Below, one piece after another: positions 24,699-33,526 of a stretch of 64,000 bases of DNA (positions within the stretch are counted from its first letter, which is position 1; every line of letters starts with the position of its first letter). The DNA is from Allopontixanthobacter confluentis (lineage in GTDB: Bacteria; Pseudomonadota; Alphaproteobacteria; Sphingomonadales; Sphingomonadaceae). Under the pieces are notes generated by a model that ran no database searches, had not been told where the DNA came from, and saw only the letters and a program-made list of their open reading frames with translations. Where the stretch lies: NCBI RefSeq assembly GCF_009827615.1, contig NZ_WTYU01000001.1, forward strand, positions 703,001-767,000, read 5' to 3'. A program made the position numbers and the translations under genes.

Positions 24699-26509
24699 AA
24701 GTGGCTGAAACACCGGCATCGCAGCCGCAGGCAGCGCCCCGCCAATTGACCGGATTTGCCCGCTATTTTCCAATTCTGGAATGGGGCCGCACCTATAATG
24801 GCGGCGTGCTGGGCAATGATCTGATGGCGGCGGTGATCGTCACCATTATGCTCATCCCGCAAAGCCTTGCTTACGCATTATTGGCAGGGTTGCCGCCGGT
24901 GGTGGGCCTTTACGCGTCGATCCTGCCGCTGGTGGCCTACGCCATTTTCGGGACCAGCCGCACGCTTGCTGTCGGCCCGGTCGCCGTGGTTTCGCTGATG
25001 ACCGCATCGGCGGCGGGCGCTGTCGCTGCGCAAGGCACGCTTGAATATCTGGAAGCGGCAATCATGCTGGCTGCATTGTCCGGGGTGATGCTGGCGATCT
25101 TGGGTTTCCTGCGCCTGGGTTTCCTGGCCAACCTGCTGTCCCATCCGGTTATTTCCGGCTTTATCACTGCCAGTGGCCTGCTGATTGCGACCAGCCAGCT
25201 GAAACACATTTTGGGCATAACGGGCGGGGGGGATACCTGGCCAGATATGCTGGGCGCATTGGCCACCGGCATCGGCAATACCAATATCTGGACTCTGGGC
25301 ATTGGCCTTGCGGCAACAGCATTTCTGTTCTGGGTCAGGCGCGGCGCAAGACCGGCGCTGATGGCATTGGGGCTGAAGCCGCGTGCGGCTGAAATTACTG
25401 CCAAGGCTGGCCCTGTGCTAGCAGTAGCCGTGACCATCATCGCAGTGATCGCCCTTGATCTGGCAGACAAGGGCGTCAAACTGGTTGGCGCCGTTCCGCA
25501 AGGGCTGCCGCCCTTTGCCCTGCCGACACCTGATCTTGGGCTGGTGGCGCAATTATGGGTTCCGGCATTGCTCATTTCCATCATCGGATTTGTGGAAAGC
25601 GTTTCTGTGGCGCAAACGCTGGCGGCAAAACGGCGCCAGCGGATCGCGCCCGATCAGGAACTGATCGGCCTTGGCGCGTCCAATATCGCGTCGGCACTGT
25701 CGGGCGGCTATCCGGTGACGGGCGGTTTTGCGCGCTCGGTGGTCAATTTTGACGCAGGCGCGGAAACCCCTGCCGCAGGTGCATTTACCGCCGTGGGTAT
25801 TGCGCTGGCATCGCTGTTCTTGACACCGCTGTTGTTCAACCTGCCGATTGCAACGCTGGCAGCAACCATCATCGTGGCGGTGTTGAGCCTGGTGGATCTT
25901 AAAACGCCGGTGCGTCTGTGGGTCTATTCCAAGGCTGACTTTGCCGCCCATATCGTGACCATCGGCGTAACGCTGCTGGCCGGTGTTGAAGTAGGCGTGA
26001 TTGCAGGCGTTTCAGTTGGTTTGCTGCTGTATCTGTGGCGCGCATCCCGTCCCCATGCAGCCATTGTGGGCCGTGTTCCCGAAACGGAACATTTCCGCAA
26101 TGTGGAACGCCATGATGTGCTGACTGTGCCGCATGTCCTGTCCATCAGGATTGATGAAAGCCTGACCTATCTCAACGCGCGCTGGCTGGAAGAATATGTG
26201 CTGGAACGCGTGGCAGAAAGGCCCGCCCTGCGGCACGTGATCGTCATGTGTTCAGCGGTGAACGAAATTGACGCTTCGGGCCTGGAAAGTCTCGAAGCTA
26301 TCAATCACCGGTTGGCAGATGGCGGGATCGGCTTCCATCTTTCCGAAGTGAAAGGCCCGGTGATGGACCGGCTGAAGCGCGCCCACTTCCTCGAGGAATT
26401 GAATGGCCGCGTGTATCTGTCGCAGGAACGCGCCTATACCGAACTTGCGCGCGATGATGGCGCGCCGGCCAGCCCGCCAGACATGTACGAAGCGCGAGGA
26501 CTTATCTGA
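24695..26509 (+). CDS. SulP family inorganic anion transporter with STAS domain
   Basis: A 604-residue transporter: N-terminal SulP membrane domain of about 10-12 segments (AAVIVTIMLIPQSLAYALLAGLPPVVGLYASILP near 46-79) and a cytoplasmic C-terminal STAS domain (about 470-575) with IVMCSAVNEIDASGLESLEAI. SulP proteins carry sulfate, sulfite-type anions or bicarbonate. In this cluster, export of sulfite or sulfate formed from sulfide is the best guess. It starts with GTG at 24695, overlapping the sqr stop (GTGA). Confidence 0.88.
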   Translation: MKVAETPASQPQAAPRQLTGFARYFPILEWGRTYNGGVLGNDLMAAVIVTIMLIPQSLAYALLAGLPPVVGLYASILPLVAYAIFGTSRTLAVGPVAVVSLMTASAAGAVAAQGTLEYLEAAIMLAALSGVMLAILGFLRLGFLANLLSHPVISGFITASGLLIATSQLKHILGITGGGDTWPDMLGALATGIGNTNIWTLGIGLAATAFLFWVRRGARPALMALGLKPRAAEITAKAGPVLAVAVTIIAVIALDLADKGVKLVGAVPQGLPPFALPTPDLGLVAQLWVPALLISIIGFVESVSVAQTLAAKRRQRIAPDQELIGLGASNIASALSGGYPVTGGFARSVVNFDAGAETPAAGAFTAVGIALASLFLTPLLFNLPIATLAATIIVAVLSLVDLKTPVRLWVYSKADFAAHIVTIGVTLLAGVEVGVIAGVSVGLLLYLWRASRPHAAIVGRVPETEHFRNVERHDVLTVPHVLSIRIDESLTYLNARWLEEYVLERVAERPALRHVIVMCSAVNEIDASGLESLEAINHRLADGGIGFHLSEVKGPVMDRLKRAHFLEELNGRVYLSQERAYTELARDDGAPASPPDMYEARGLI

Positions 26510-26602
26510 CAGCGCCATCACGCCACTGTTGCGTGGCACGCAACCCAGCGCGCATTTTTCGCGTTTTGCCCCAGCCCTGATGCCGCGTAAAGGCTGCTGA
26601 TC

Positions 26603-28045
26603 ATGTTCGAAACATTCGACGCTCTGCTTCTCGCCCGCATTCAGTTTGCCTTTACGGTGAGCTTCCATTTTATCTTTCCGGCCTTCTCTATCGGTCTGGC
26701 AAGTTACCTTGCCGTGCTGGAAGGCCTGTGGCTGAAAACAGGCAAGGCGATCTATCTCGATCTGTTCCGATACTGGATCAAGATTTTCGCGGTCGCTTTT
26801 GCGATGGGCGTGGTTTCGGGCATCGTCATGTCCTATCAGTTCGGCACCAACTGGTCGGTATTTTCGGACAAGGCGGGGCCAGTGATCGGGCCGCTGATGG
26901 CCTATGAAGTGCTGACCGCCTTTTTCCTCGAAGCCGGCTTTCTGGGGGTCATGCTGTTCGGCATGTCGCGGGTGGGCAAGAAACTGCATTTCGCCGCAAC
27001 CTGCATGGTCGCGCTGGGCACCTTCGTATCAGCCTTCTGGATTTTGTCGGTCAACAGCTGGATGCAGACGCCGGTTGGCTTTGAAATGGGCGCAAACGGC
27101 CAGTTTCTTCCCGGGCCAAGCTGGTGGGACATCGTTTTCAACCCCAGCTTCCCATACCGGCTGGTTCACACCGTTATTGCGGCCTATCTGACTACCGCCT
27201 TTGTGGTTGGCGGGGTTGGCGCGTGGCATCTGCTCAAGGATGCCAGCAATGGCCATGCGCGCAAGATGTTTTCCATGGCCATGTGGATGGCCGCACTGGT
27301 CGCCCCGATCCAGATTTTCGCAGGCGATATGCACGGGCTCAATACGCTCGAGCACCAGCCGCAGAAGGTGATGGCGATGGAAGGCCATTATCAAAGCCAT
27401 CCCGATGGTGCCCCGCTGATCCTGTTCGGCATCCCCGACAGCGCGGAAAAGCGCGTGAAATATGCCATTGAAATCCCCAAGGCGTCATCGCTTATCCTCA
27501 AACATGATCTGAATGCGCCGCTGGCCGGGCTGGATACCATTCCTGATGATGAGGAACCGCCGGTCGGAATCATCTTCTGGTCGTTCCGCATCATGGTGGG
27601 CATCGGCTTTGCCATGCTGGGCATTGGCGCGTGGAGCCTGCTGGCACGGATGCGGCGTAAATTATATGACTGGCATTGGCTGCACCGGGCGGCGCTGGTG
27701 ATGGCACCGTCGGGTTTCGTGGCGGTCATCGCCGGCTGGATCACCACAGAAGTGGGCCGTCAGCCCTATGTCATCTATAATCTGCTGCGCACCAGCGACG
27801 CGGCATCGCCCTTGGACGCCCCCGCCGTAGGGGCGTCTCTGGCGGCATTTGTGGTCGTCTATTTTGCCGTATTTTCGGTTGGCACATGGTATATTCTGAA
27901 ATTGATGAGCGGCCCGCCGCACACTGGCGAAGCCGGCGTGAAACGCACTGAAAAAGGCCCGATCCGCACTGCCGGCATCACCCCCGGGCCAACCCAGAAC
28001 CCGGGCGGAAGCCAGCCTGTGCCCGGTAATGAGGGAGAAGTCTGA
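26603..28045 (+). CDS. cydA: Cytochrome bd ubiquinol oxidase subunit I, CIO type
   Basis: A 480-residue membrane oxidase subunit. His22 (SFHFIFP) and His189 (RLVHTV) match heme ligands, E102 and E110 match the proton-path glutamates, and the GRQPY motif is present. The quinol-binding loop (GDMHGLNTLEHQPQKVMAMEGHY) lacks the long insertion of E. coli CydA, matching the short-loop cyanide-insensitive oxidase (CioA). Such oxidases resist sulfide and cyanide. AAAGG lies 9 bases before the ATG. Overlaps cydB by one base (TGATG). Confidence 0.95.
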   Translation: MFETFDALLLARIQFAFTVSFHFIFPAFSIGLASYLAVLEGLWLKTGKAIYLDLFRYWIKIFAVAFAMGVVSGIVMSYQFGTNWSVFSDKAGPVIGPLMAYEVLTAFFLEAGFLGVMLFGMSRVGKKLHFAATCMVALGTFVSAFWILSVNSWMQTPVGFEMGANGQFLPGPSWWDIVFNPSFPYRLVHTVIAAYLTTAFVVGGVGAWHLLKDASNGHARKMFSMAMWMAALVAPIQIFAGDMHGLNTLEHQPQKVMAMEGHYQSHPDGAPLILFGIPDSAEKRVKYAIEIPKASSLILKHDLNAPLAGLDTIPDDEEPPVGIIFWSFRIMVGIGFAMLGIGAWSLLARMRRKLYDWHWLHRAALVMAPSGFVAVIAGWITTEVGRQPYVIYNLLRTSDAASPLDAPAVGASLAAFVVVYFAVFSVGTWYILKLMSGPPHTGEAGVKRTEKGPIRTAGITPGPTQNPGGSQPVPGNEGEV

Positions 28046-29040
28046 TGGACCTCACCATCATCTGGGCATTCATCATTGCCTTTGCCGTATTTGCCTATGT
28101 GGTGATGGACGGGTTCGATTTGGGCATCGGCATTCTTTTCCCCACTTTCAAGGTGGGGCTTGAGCGTGATCAGGCAATGAATTCCATCGCGCCGGTGTGG
28201 GACGGAAACGAAACCTGGCTGGTGCTGGGGGGCGGGGGGCTGATGGCCGCTTTCCCGCTGGCCTATGCCATTATCCTGCCAGCGACCTATCCGCTCATCA
28301 TCGCCATGTTGCTGGGTCTGGTGTTCAGGGGCGTGGCATTTGAATTCAGATGGCGTGACCCGCGCCACCGGGCATTGTGGGATTTTGCATTTACCGCAGG
28401 TTCGCTGATCGCTGCCTTGTCACAAGGCATGATCCTGGGTGCGCTGCTACAGGGTATCGACGCGACCGGCCGCGCCTATTCCGGAAGCTGGTTTGACTGG
28501 TTGACGCCTTATACGCTGCTGACCGGTATTGGCACGGTGGCAGGCTATGCCCTGCTTGGCGCGACATGGCTGGTGTGGAAACTGGAAGGGGAGGCGCAGG
28601 CCCATGCCTACAGGCTCGCTTTCCGCAGCGCGATTGCAACCCTGGTGCTGCTGGCAGCCGTCAGCCTTTATACGCCATTCCTTGATGCTGATTATTTTGA
28701 CCGCTGGTTTGCAATGCCCAATTTCCTGTTCGCCAGCCAGGTCCCGTTGCTAACCGCCATTCTTGCCTATTTCCTGTTTCGCGGCCTGGCCAAAAAGCAG
28801 GAAGCGGCGCCTTTCTGGCTGTCGCTGGGGTTGTTCGGGTTGGGCATGGCGGGGCTGGGCGTGTCCATGTGGCCCTATGTGGTGCCCTCCCAGATCACCA
28901 TCTGGGATGCAGCCGCGCCTGAACGCAGCCAGATGTTCATGCTGGTGGGCGTGGCAATCACCCTGCCGCTGATCCTTGCCTATACCGCATGGGCCTATTG
29001 GGTATTTCGCGGCAAGGTCGGCGAAGACGGTTATCACTGA
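28045..29040 (+). CDS. cydB: Cytochrome bd ubiquinol oxidase subunit II, CIO type
   Basis: A 331-residue membrane protein, short as in CioB. It starts IIWAFIIAFAVFAYVVMDGFDLGIGILFP, the conserved CydB N-terminus, and has WDGNETWLVLGGGGLMAAFP near 52-71 and about eight transmembrane segments. It scaffolds CydA in the quinol oxidase. Both ends overlap neighbours by one base in TGATG, so cydA, cydB and the small subunit are translated in series. Confidence 0.95.
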   Translation: MDLTIIWAFIIAFAVFAYVVMDGFDLGIGILFPTFKVGLERDQAMNSIAPVWDGNETWLVLGGGGLMAAFPLAYAIILPATYPLIIAMLLGLVFRGVAFEFRWRDPRHRALWDFAFTAGSLIAALSQGMILGALLQGIDATGRAYSGSWFDWLTPYTLLTGIGTVAGYALLGATWLVWKLEGEAQAHAYRLAFRSAIATLVLLAAVSLYTPFLDADYFDRWFAMPNFLFASQVPLLTAILAYFLFRGLAKKQEAAPFWLSLGLFGLGMAGLGVSMWPYVVPSQITIWDAAAPERSQMFMLVGVAITLPLILAYTAWAYWVFRGKVGEDGYH

Positions 29041-29195
29041 TGGCACTTAAATCATCTGGCGATCCATCTGGCGAACCTGCGGGGGATGATGCACCGCTGC
29101 TGCATCGGCTGGCGTGGATGGCGGCGATCTGGCTGGGCAGCGTAACCGCGCTTGGCATCATTGCTTATGTCATCCGGGCGTGGCTAAACCCCTGA
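29040..29195 (+). CDS. DUF2474 small membrane subunit of CIO-type bd oxidase
   Basis: A 51-residue protein with a polar N-terminus and one transmembrane helix (LAWMAAIWLGSVTALGIIAYVIRAWL, about 24-49). The pattern RLAWMAAIWLGSVTALG is the DUF2474 signature. These short proteins follow cioAB and likely play the CydX-like role of stabilising the heme region. The start overlaps the cydB stop by one base. Confidence 0.85.
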   Translation: MALKSSGDPSGEPAGDDAPLLHRLAWMAAIWLGSVTALGIIAYVIRAWLNP

Positions 29196-29291
29196 CGATT
29201 TGCCCCGCCGTGCCGGTATCTGCGGCATAAAAACCGTCTGCCTGATGGCACAAGGCTTGCCGATGACGGCCCGCAAAGATAATCAGCGCCG

Positions 29292-30422
29292 ATGCAAACA
29301 ACCTATCATCCCGTCATTTCCGCAACCGGCCTGTTCACGCCGGAACACAGCATCTCCAACGAAGAACTGGTCGCCAGTTACAACGCTTATGCGGACCTGT
29401 ACAACAGCCGCCATTCCGCCGAAATAGAGGCAGGCGATGCCCTTCCGCTCCAGCACAGTTCGGTCGAATTTATCGAAAAGGCGAGCGGTATCAAGGCCCG
29501 CCACGTCATGTCCAAGGCGCCCGTGCTCGATCCCGAGATCATGGAACCACGGCTGGATCAGCGCAGCAATGACGAATTGTCACTCATGGCTGAAATTGGC
29601 GTGAAAGCCGCGCGTCAGGCACTGGAACGCGCCGGCAGGGATGTGGCAGATGTGGATGCAGTGCTGTGCGCTGCTTCCAACATGGAACGCGCCTATCCTG
29701 CCATGGCGATAGAAATTCAGCAGGCATTGGGCATTGATGGCTTTGCCTTTGACATGAATGTTGCCTGTTCTTCCGCCACTTTCGGCATTCAGACGGCGGC
29801 CGATTATATCCGCGCCGGCAATGCAAAATCGGTTCTGGTGGTCAGCCCTGAAATTACCAGCGGCCATCTCAACTGGCGGGACAGGGATAGCCATTTCATC
29901 TTCGGTGACGTGGCAACTGCGGTGCTGGTGGAAGATGCCTCGATCGCGCCAGCGGTGCATTGGGACATTATCGGAACGAAGCTCAAGACTGTCTTTTCGA
30001 ACAATATCCGCAACAATTTCGGGTTTCTCAACCGCGCCACTCCTGCCGGTATCGGCGCTGACGACAAATTGTTCGTTCAGGAAGGCCGCAAGGTGTTCAA
30101 GGAAGTGGTGCCCATGGTGGCTACGATGATCCTGGAAGAAGCAGAGCGGCTGGATGTGGACCCGGCGGGCCTGCGGCGGATGTGGCTGCACCAGGCCAAT
30201 ACCGGCATGAACCGGCTGATCGCGCACCGTGTGCTGGGCCATGAGGCGTCCGATGATGAAAGCCCGACGGTGCTTGATACTTATGGCAACACATCGAGCG
30301 CTGGCTCGATCATCGCATTTCATCTGCACAGCGATGATCTGAAAGCAGGGGACACCGGGCTAATCTGCAGCTTTGGCGCGGGATATTCGGCGGGCACCGT
30401 TTTTGTGCAGAAAGTCGGCTGA
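29292..30422 (+). CDS. Beta-ketoacyl-ACP synthase III-like condensing enzyme
   Basis: A 376-residue thiolase-fold enzyme with the complete Cys-His-Asn triad: Cys159 (NVACSSATFG), His300 (WLHQANTGM) and Asn333 (YGNTSSAGS). It is longer than FabH (about 320), with an N-terminal insertion (residues 28-60) before SGIKARHVM. This longer type includes initiating enzymes for special fatty acids or polyenes; the primer is unknown. It starts 97 bases after the bd oxidase genes and is probably a separate unit; the Shine-Dalgarno is weak. Confidence 0.85.
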   Translation: MQTTYHPVISATGLFTPEHSISNEELVASYNAYADLYNSRHSAEIEAGDALPLQHSSVEFIEKASGIKARHVMSKAPVLDPEIMEPRLDQRSNDELSLMAEIGVKAARQALERAGRDVADVDAVLCAASNMERAYPAMAIEIQQALGIDGFAFDMNVACSSATFGIQTAADYIRAGNAKSVLVVSPEITSGHLNWRDRDSHFIFGDVATAVLVEDASIAPAVHWDIIGTKLKTVFSNNIRNNFGFLNRATPAGIGADDKLFVQEGRKVFKEVVPMVATMILEEAERLDVDPAGLRRMWLHQANTGMNRLIAHRVLGHEASDDESPTVLDTYGNTSSAGSIIAFHLHSDDLKAGDTGLICSFGAGYSAGTVFVQKVG

Positions 30423-30524
30423 ACCATTTGCAAAGCAGCATGGCGATGGGGTGGGGGGAGCATTTCCCTTCGAAATCGCCCTGCGCCGCTTGTTCCTGTC
30501 AGCGCTTGGGACTAGGTAGAAATC

Positions 30525-31277
30525 ATGGCCGGTGAACTACTTGATAACAAGGGGCGTGGAGATGCTACCTGGCAATGGCCTGCAATCCACCCCGAAGGAC
30601 GTAAATTCGGACTGATCACACTTGCCATCAGTCTGGTGTTCCTGCTGGTGTTCGATTGGGAACTGGTGGGCTGGCCCATGCTGGCCTTGACTGGCGGCGT
30701 GTTCGCCTTTTTCCGCGATCCGGAGCGCGTGGTTCCGCTGGATGACCGGTGCATCGTTTCGCCTGCCGATGGCATTGTGTCGCATATTTGCGAAATGGAT
30801 CCGCCGGCAGAATTGCTGGGCGACGATGGCTCTGGCGTGATCGGTCTGCCGCCTGGCAAGGTGACCCGCATATCCATTTTCATGAGTGTTTTCGACGTTC
30901 ACATCAACCGCGCCCCAGTTGGCGGGACAATTCGGCGGCTGGTCTATATTCCCGGCAAATTCATGAATGCCGATCTCGACAAGGCCAGCGACGAGAACGA
31001 GCGCCAGCATCTGCTGATCGAGCGCGGCGATGGCTTTGCCCTTGGCCTGACGCAGATTGCCGGTCTGGTCGCGCGGCGAATTGTGCCATTTGTAAAACCC
31101 GGCGACATGATCGCCGCAGGGCAGCGGATCGGCCTGATCCGGTTCGGAAGCCGGGTTGATGTCTATCTGCCTGCCGGAACCGACCCCAAAGTTCTGGTTG
31201 GCCAGCGGACGGTGGCAGGTGAAACCGTGCTGGCTGAAATCGGGCAGCAGCAGCTTATCGAAGGTATTGCGCAATGA
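30525..31277 (+). CDS. psd: Phosphatidylserine decarboxylase
   Basis: A 250-residue proenzyme of the short type. FFRDPER near 64-70 and [16 protein letters not shown] near 120-135 are family motifs. The self-cleavage site is Gly208-Ser209 in RFGSR; Ser209 becomes the pyruvoyl group of the small alpha subunit. One hydrophobic N-terminal segment anchors it. It converts phosphatidylserine to phosphatidylethanolamine. Coupled to pssA by a 4-base ATGA overlap, so precursor and product enzymes are made together. Confidence 0.95.
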   Translation: MAGELLDNKGRGDATWQWPAIHPEGRKFGLITLAISLVFLLVFDWELVGWPMLALTGGVFAFFRDPERVVPLDDRCIVSPADGIVSHICEMDPPAELLGDDGSGVIGLPPGKVTRISIFMSVFDVHINRAPVGGTIRRLVYIPGKFMNADLDKASDENERQHLLIERGDGFALGLTQIAGLVARRIVPFVKPGDMIAAGQRIGLIRFGSRVDVYLPAGTDPKVLVGQRTVAGETVLAEIGQQQLIEGIAQ

Positions 31278-32083
31278 ACCTGAATGATGAGCGGGTCGGA
31301 CCAAAATCCGCCGAGGATGAGGTTCCGCAGGCAGCAGGCCGCGCCAAAGGGCTTTCGCTACGCGCTGTGCTGCCCAATGCCATTACCGCTGCGGCCTTGT
31401 GTTCCGGCCTGACAGGTATTCGCTTTGCGATATCTGGCCAATGGCGTGAAGCCATCATCGCGGTAATCCTGGCAGGCGTGCTGGACGGCATTGACGGGCG
31501 CATTGCCCGGTTGCTGAAAGCGCAGTCACGGTTCGGCGCAGAACTTGACAGTCTTGCCGATTCGCTTTCCTTCGGCATGGCGCCGGCGCTCATTCTCTAT
31601 CTGTGGACTTTGCAGGATTTGCCGCGGCTTGGCTGGTTCGCATCGCTGGCCTTTGCCATCTGCTGCGCGCTGCGTCTGGCGCGCTTCAACGCCCAGATCG
31701 ATACCGATGAACAGCCGCACAAATCAGCCGGTTTCCTGACAGGGGTTCCAGCGCCAGTGGGCGCCGGGCTGGCCTTCCTGCCGTTCTATCTGTGGATGGC
31801 AACCGACATGCCCGAATTCCGCAACCCTGTTTTCATGGGCGTGTGGATGGCAGTGATTGCATTCCTGATGATATCCAATGTGGCCACGCTCAGCTGGACA
31901 TCGATCAGGCCGCGCCGGAATGTCAGGCTTGAACTGATTGCAGGGGTTGGCATCCTGTTTGCCGCGCTGCTTCAGGAACCATGGTGGACGCTGGCCATCA
32001 TCTCCACTTTCTACCTGCTTCTCATGCCATATGGCATGTTGAAATACAGCAAGATCAGGCGGCAGCGGGCAGTCGCTGGCTAG
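31274..32083 (+). CDS. pssA: CDP-diacylglycerol--serine O-phosphatidyltransferase
   Basis: A 269-residue polytopic membrane enzyme with the CDP-alcohol signature at 71-96: D71-x2-D74-G75-x2-A78-R79-x8-G88-x3-D92-x3-D96. The preceding [20 protein letters not shown] is typical of type II PssA. It makes phosphatidylserine, which psd, encoded immediately upstream, decarboxylates. The last 29 bases overlap the 3' end of an opposing small gene. Confidence 0.94.
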   Translation: MNLNDERVGPKSAEDEVPQAAGRAKGLSLRAVLPNAITAAALCSGLTGIRFAISGQWREAIIAVILAGVLDGIDGRIARLLKAQSRFGAELDSLADSLSFGMAPALILYLWTLQDLPRLGWFASLAFAICCALRLARFNAQIDTDEQPHKSAGFLTGVPAPVGAGLAFLPFYLWMATDMPEFRNPVFMGVWMAVIAFLMISNVATLSWTSIRPRRNVRLELIAGVGILFAALLQEPWWTLAIISTFYLLLMPYGMLKYSKIRRQRAVAG

Positions 32084-32327
32084 TTACCACTGCGCGATGA
32101 CGTGATCTGCCGGAATGGCTGACCAGTTGCGGGCGGGGGGCATAGCGTTCGGAATACCGGTCCAGCGTCTGCACCCGTGTGACCATGCGTGCCTGATCGC
32201 GGGTTGAGGAAAGCTGCACGGCAAGCATGCGATAGGCGCGCATCCCGCGCACAGTGCTGTCAGCCAGAGTGACGACAGCGGCGACAGCGCCGGTGGCAAA
32301 CAAGGCTATAATCAGAAAACCAATCAT
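32055..32327 (-). CDS. Small membrane protein of unknown function
   Basis: A 90-residue protein with one N-terminal transmembrane helix (MIGFLIIALFATGAVAAVVTLA) and a basic cytoplasmic tail rich in Arg, Ser and Gln (ending near SQRLPAAA). I do not recognise a named family. Its 3' end overlaps the pssA 3' end by 29 bases in the opposite orientation. An EcfG-like site lies upstream on its strand (32388-32413), so a stress role is possible. Confidence 0.6.
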   Translation of the reverse strand: MIGFLIIALFATGAVAAVVTLADSTVRGMRAYRMLAVQLSSTRDQARMVTRVQTLDRYSERYAPRPQLVSHSGRSRHRAVVTSQRLPAAA

Positions 32328-32669
32328 CGCGACTTCTCTCTTCCAATGCTCACAAGCCGGTTGACAGCCTGTGGATATCTAGTGGAAAACACCCATTCGG
32401 GCGGGTTTGTTCCCCGTCGAGGCCAATGTTCTCTTTTTGTTCTCGCCTGTCAAGCGCTATTTGCGTCAAAAATCCCTTTTCATGCGATGAATTGAGGGTG
32501 GCATTTCGGGAAATGATTGGCTAAAGCGCCCCGTCTGCCGCGAATCCAGCCAATTCTGGTTGGAGCGCATCAGGCAAATTCACATGGAAAACGCACATAC
32601 CGGTGCCATCTGCGGGACGCTCCGCAATGGTTCCAGTTTTCCAGAGGAACAACCGGAAGGAATTATCTT
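32328..32669. other. 342-base intergenic and leader region upstream of rpsB
   Basis: This region must hold the rpsB promoter and a long 5' leader. I see TTGACA at 32361 without a good -10 at 16-18 bases, a T-rich stretch near 32431-32443, and the reverse-strand EcfG-like site. An in-frame extension of rpsB to 32517 exists but lacks a ribosome site and family support. No leader structure could be assigned. Confidence 0.5.
32388..32413 (-). promoter_or_regulatory. Possible EcfG-type promoter (GGAAC-N17-TGTT)
   Basis: On the minus strand GGAAC (32413-32409) is followed after 17 bases by TGTT (32391-32388), one mismatch from the consensus. The small membrane protein gene starts 60 bases downstream. 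The mismatch in the first -10 base lowers confidence. Confidence 0.3.
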
Positions 32670-33419
32670 ATGGCGGCACCTACCGTCACAATGCAGCAAT
32701 TGATTGAAGCCGGCGCACACTTCGGCCACCAGACCCACCGCTGGAACCCGCGGATGAAGCCGTATATCTTCGGCGCCCGCAATGGTGTTCACATCATCGA
32801 CCTTTCCCAGTCCGTGCCGCTGTTTGCGCGCGCTCTGGAATTTGTAACCTCCACCACCCGCGCTGGCGGCAAGGTTCTGTTCGTTGGCACCAAGCGCCAG
32901 GCACAGGATCCGATCGCAGAAGCTGCTCGCCGTTCGGGCCAGCACTTCGTCAACCATCGCTGGCTGGGCGGGATGCTGACCAACTGGAAGACCATTTCCG
33001 GTTCGATCAAGCGTCTCAAGACTTTGGAAGAACAGCTTTCGGGTGAAATCTCGGGTCTGACCAAGAAGGAAGTTCTTCAGTTGACGCGCGAGCGCGATAA
33101 GCTGGAAATGTCCCTTGGCGGCATTCGCGATATGGGCGGCGTTCCGTCTGTCATGTTCGTGATTGATGCCAACAAGGAAGAACTGGCCATCAAGGAAGCC
33201 AATGTTCTTGGTATTCCGGTTGTCGCCATCCTCGATACCAATGTTGATCCGTCGGGCATTTCGTTCCCTATTCCGGCCAATGATGACGCCAGCCGCGCAG
33301 TGCGCCTGTATTGCGATGCGATTGCCGATGCGGCGATTGCGGGCAAGGGCGGTGCCGTTGCTGATTCCGGTCAGGATGTCGGCGCGATGGCTGAACCACC
33401 GGCAGAAGTCACAGCGTAA
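32670..33419 (+). CDS. rpsB: 30S ribosomal protein S2
   Basis: A 249-residue ribosomal protein: [32 protein letters not shown] from residue 8, [15 protein letters not shown] near 91-105, and [15 protein letters not shown]. It binds the 30S head-body junction and is needed for S1 assembly. ATG 32670 is set by AAGGA about 9 bases upstream and by family length. It forms the usual pair with tsf; a hairpin lies between them. Confidence 0.98.
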   Translation: MAAPTVTMQQLIEAGAHFGHQTHRWNPRMKPYIFGARNGVHIIDLSQSVPLFARALEFVTSTTRAGGKVLFVGTKRQAQDPIAEAARRSGQHFVNHRWLGGMLTNWKTISGSIKRLKTLEEQLSGEISGLTKKEVLQLTRERDKLEMSLGGIRDMGGVPSVMFVIDANKEELAIKEANVLGIPVVAILDTNVDPSGISFPIPANDDASRAVRLYCDAIADAAIAGKGGAVADSGQDVGAMAEPPAEVTA

Positions 33420-33465
33420 TTCCAGACGCCCTGTTCACCAGGGTTGTTACAATCGCAAATATAGA

Positions 33466-33499
33466 GCGCCGGGACAGCCTTACGGGGATGGCCCGGCGC
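33466..33499 (+). promoter_or_regulatory. Hairpin between rpsB and tsf (possible attenuator)
   Basis: GCGCCGGG (33466-33473) pairs perfectly with CCCGGCGC (33492-33499) across an 18-base loop, 28 bases before the tsf ATG. A smaller stem CCCTG/CAGGG lies at 33429-33443. No T run follows the main stem. It could be an attenuator, an RNA processing site or a translational control element setting S2 to EF-Ts ratio. Confidence 0.4.
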
Positions 33500-33526
33500 C
33501 CAATCAATTTAAAAAGGATATGACAG

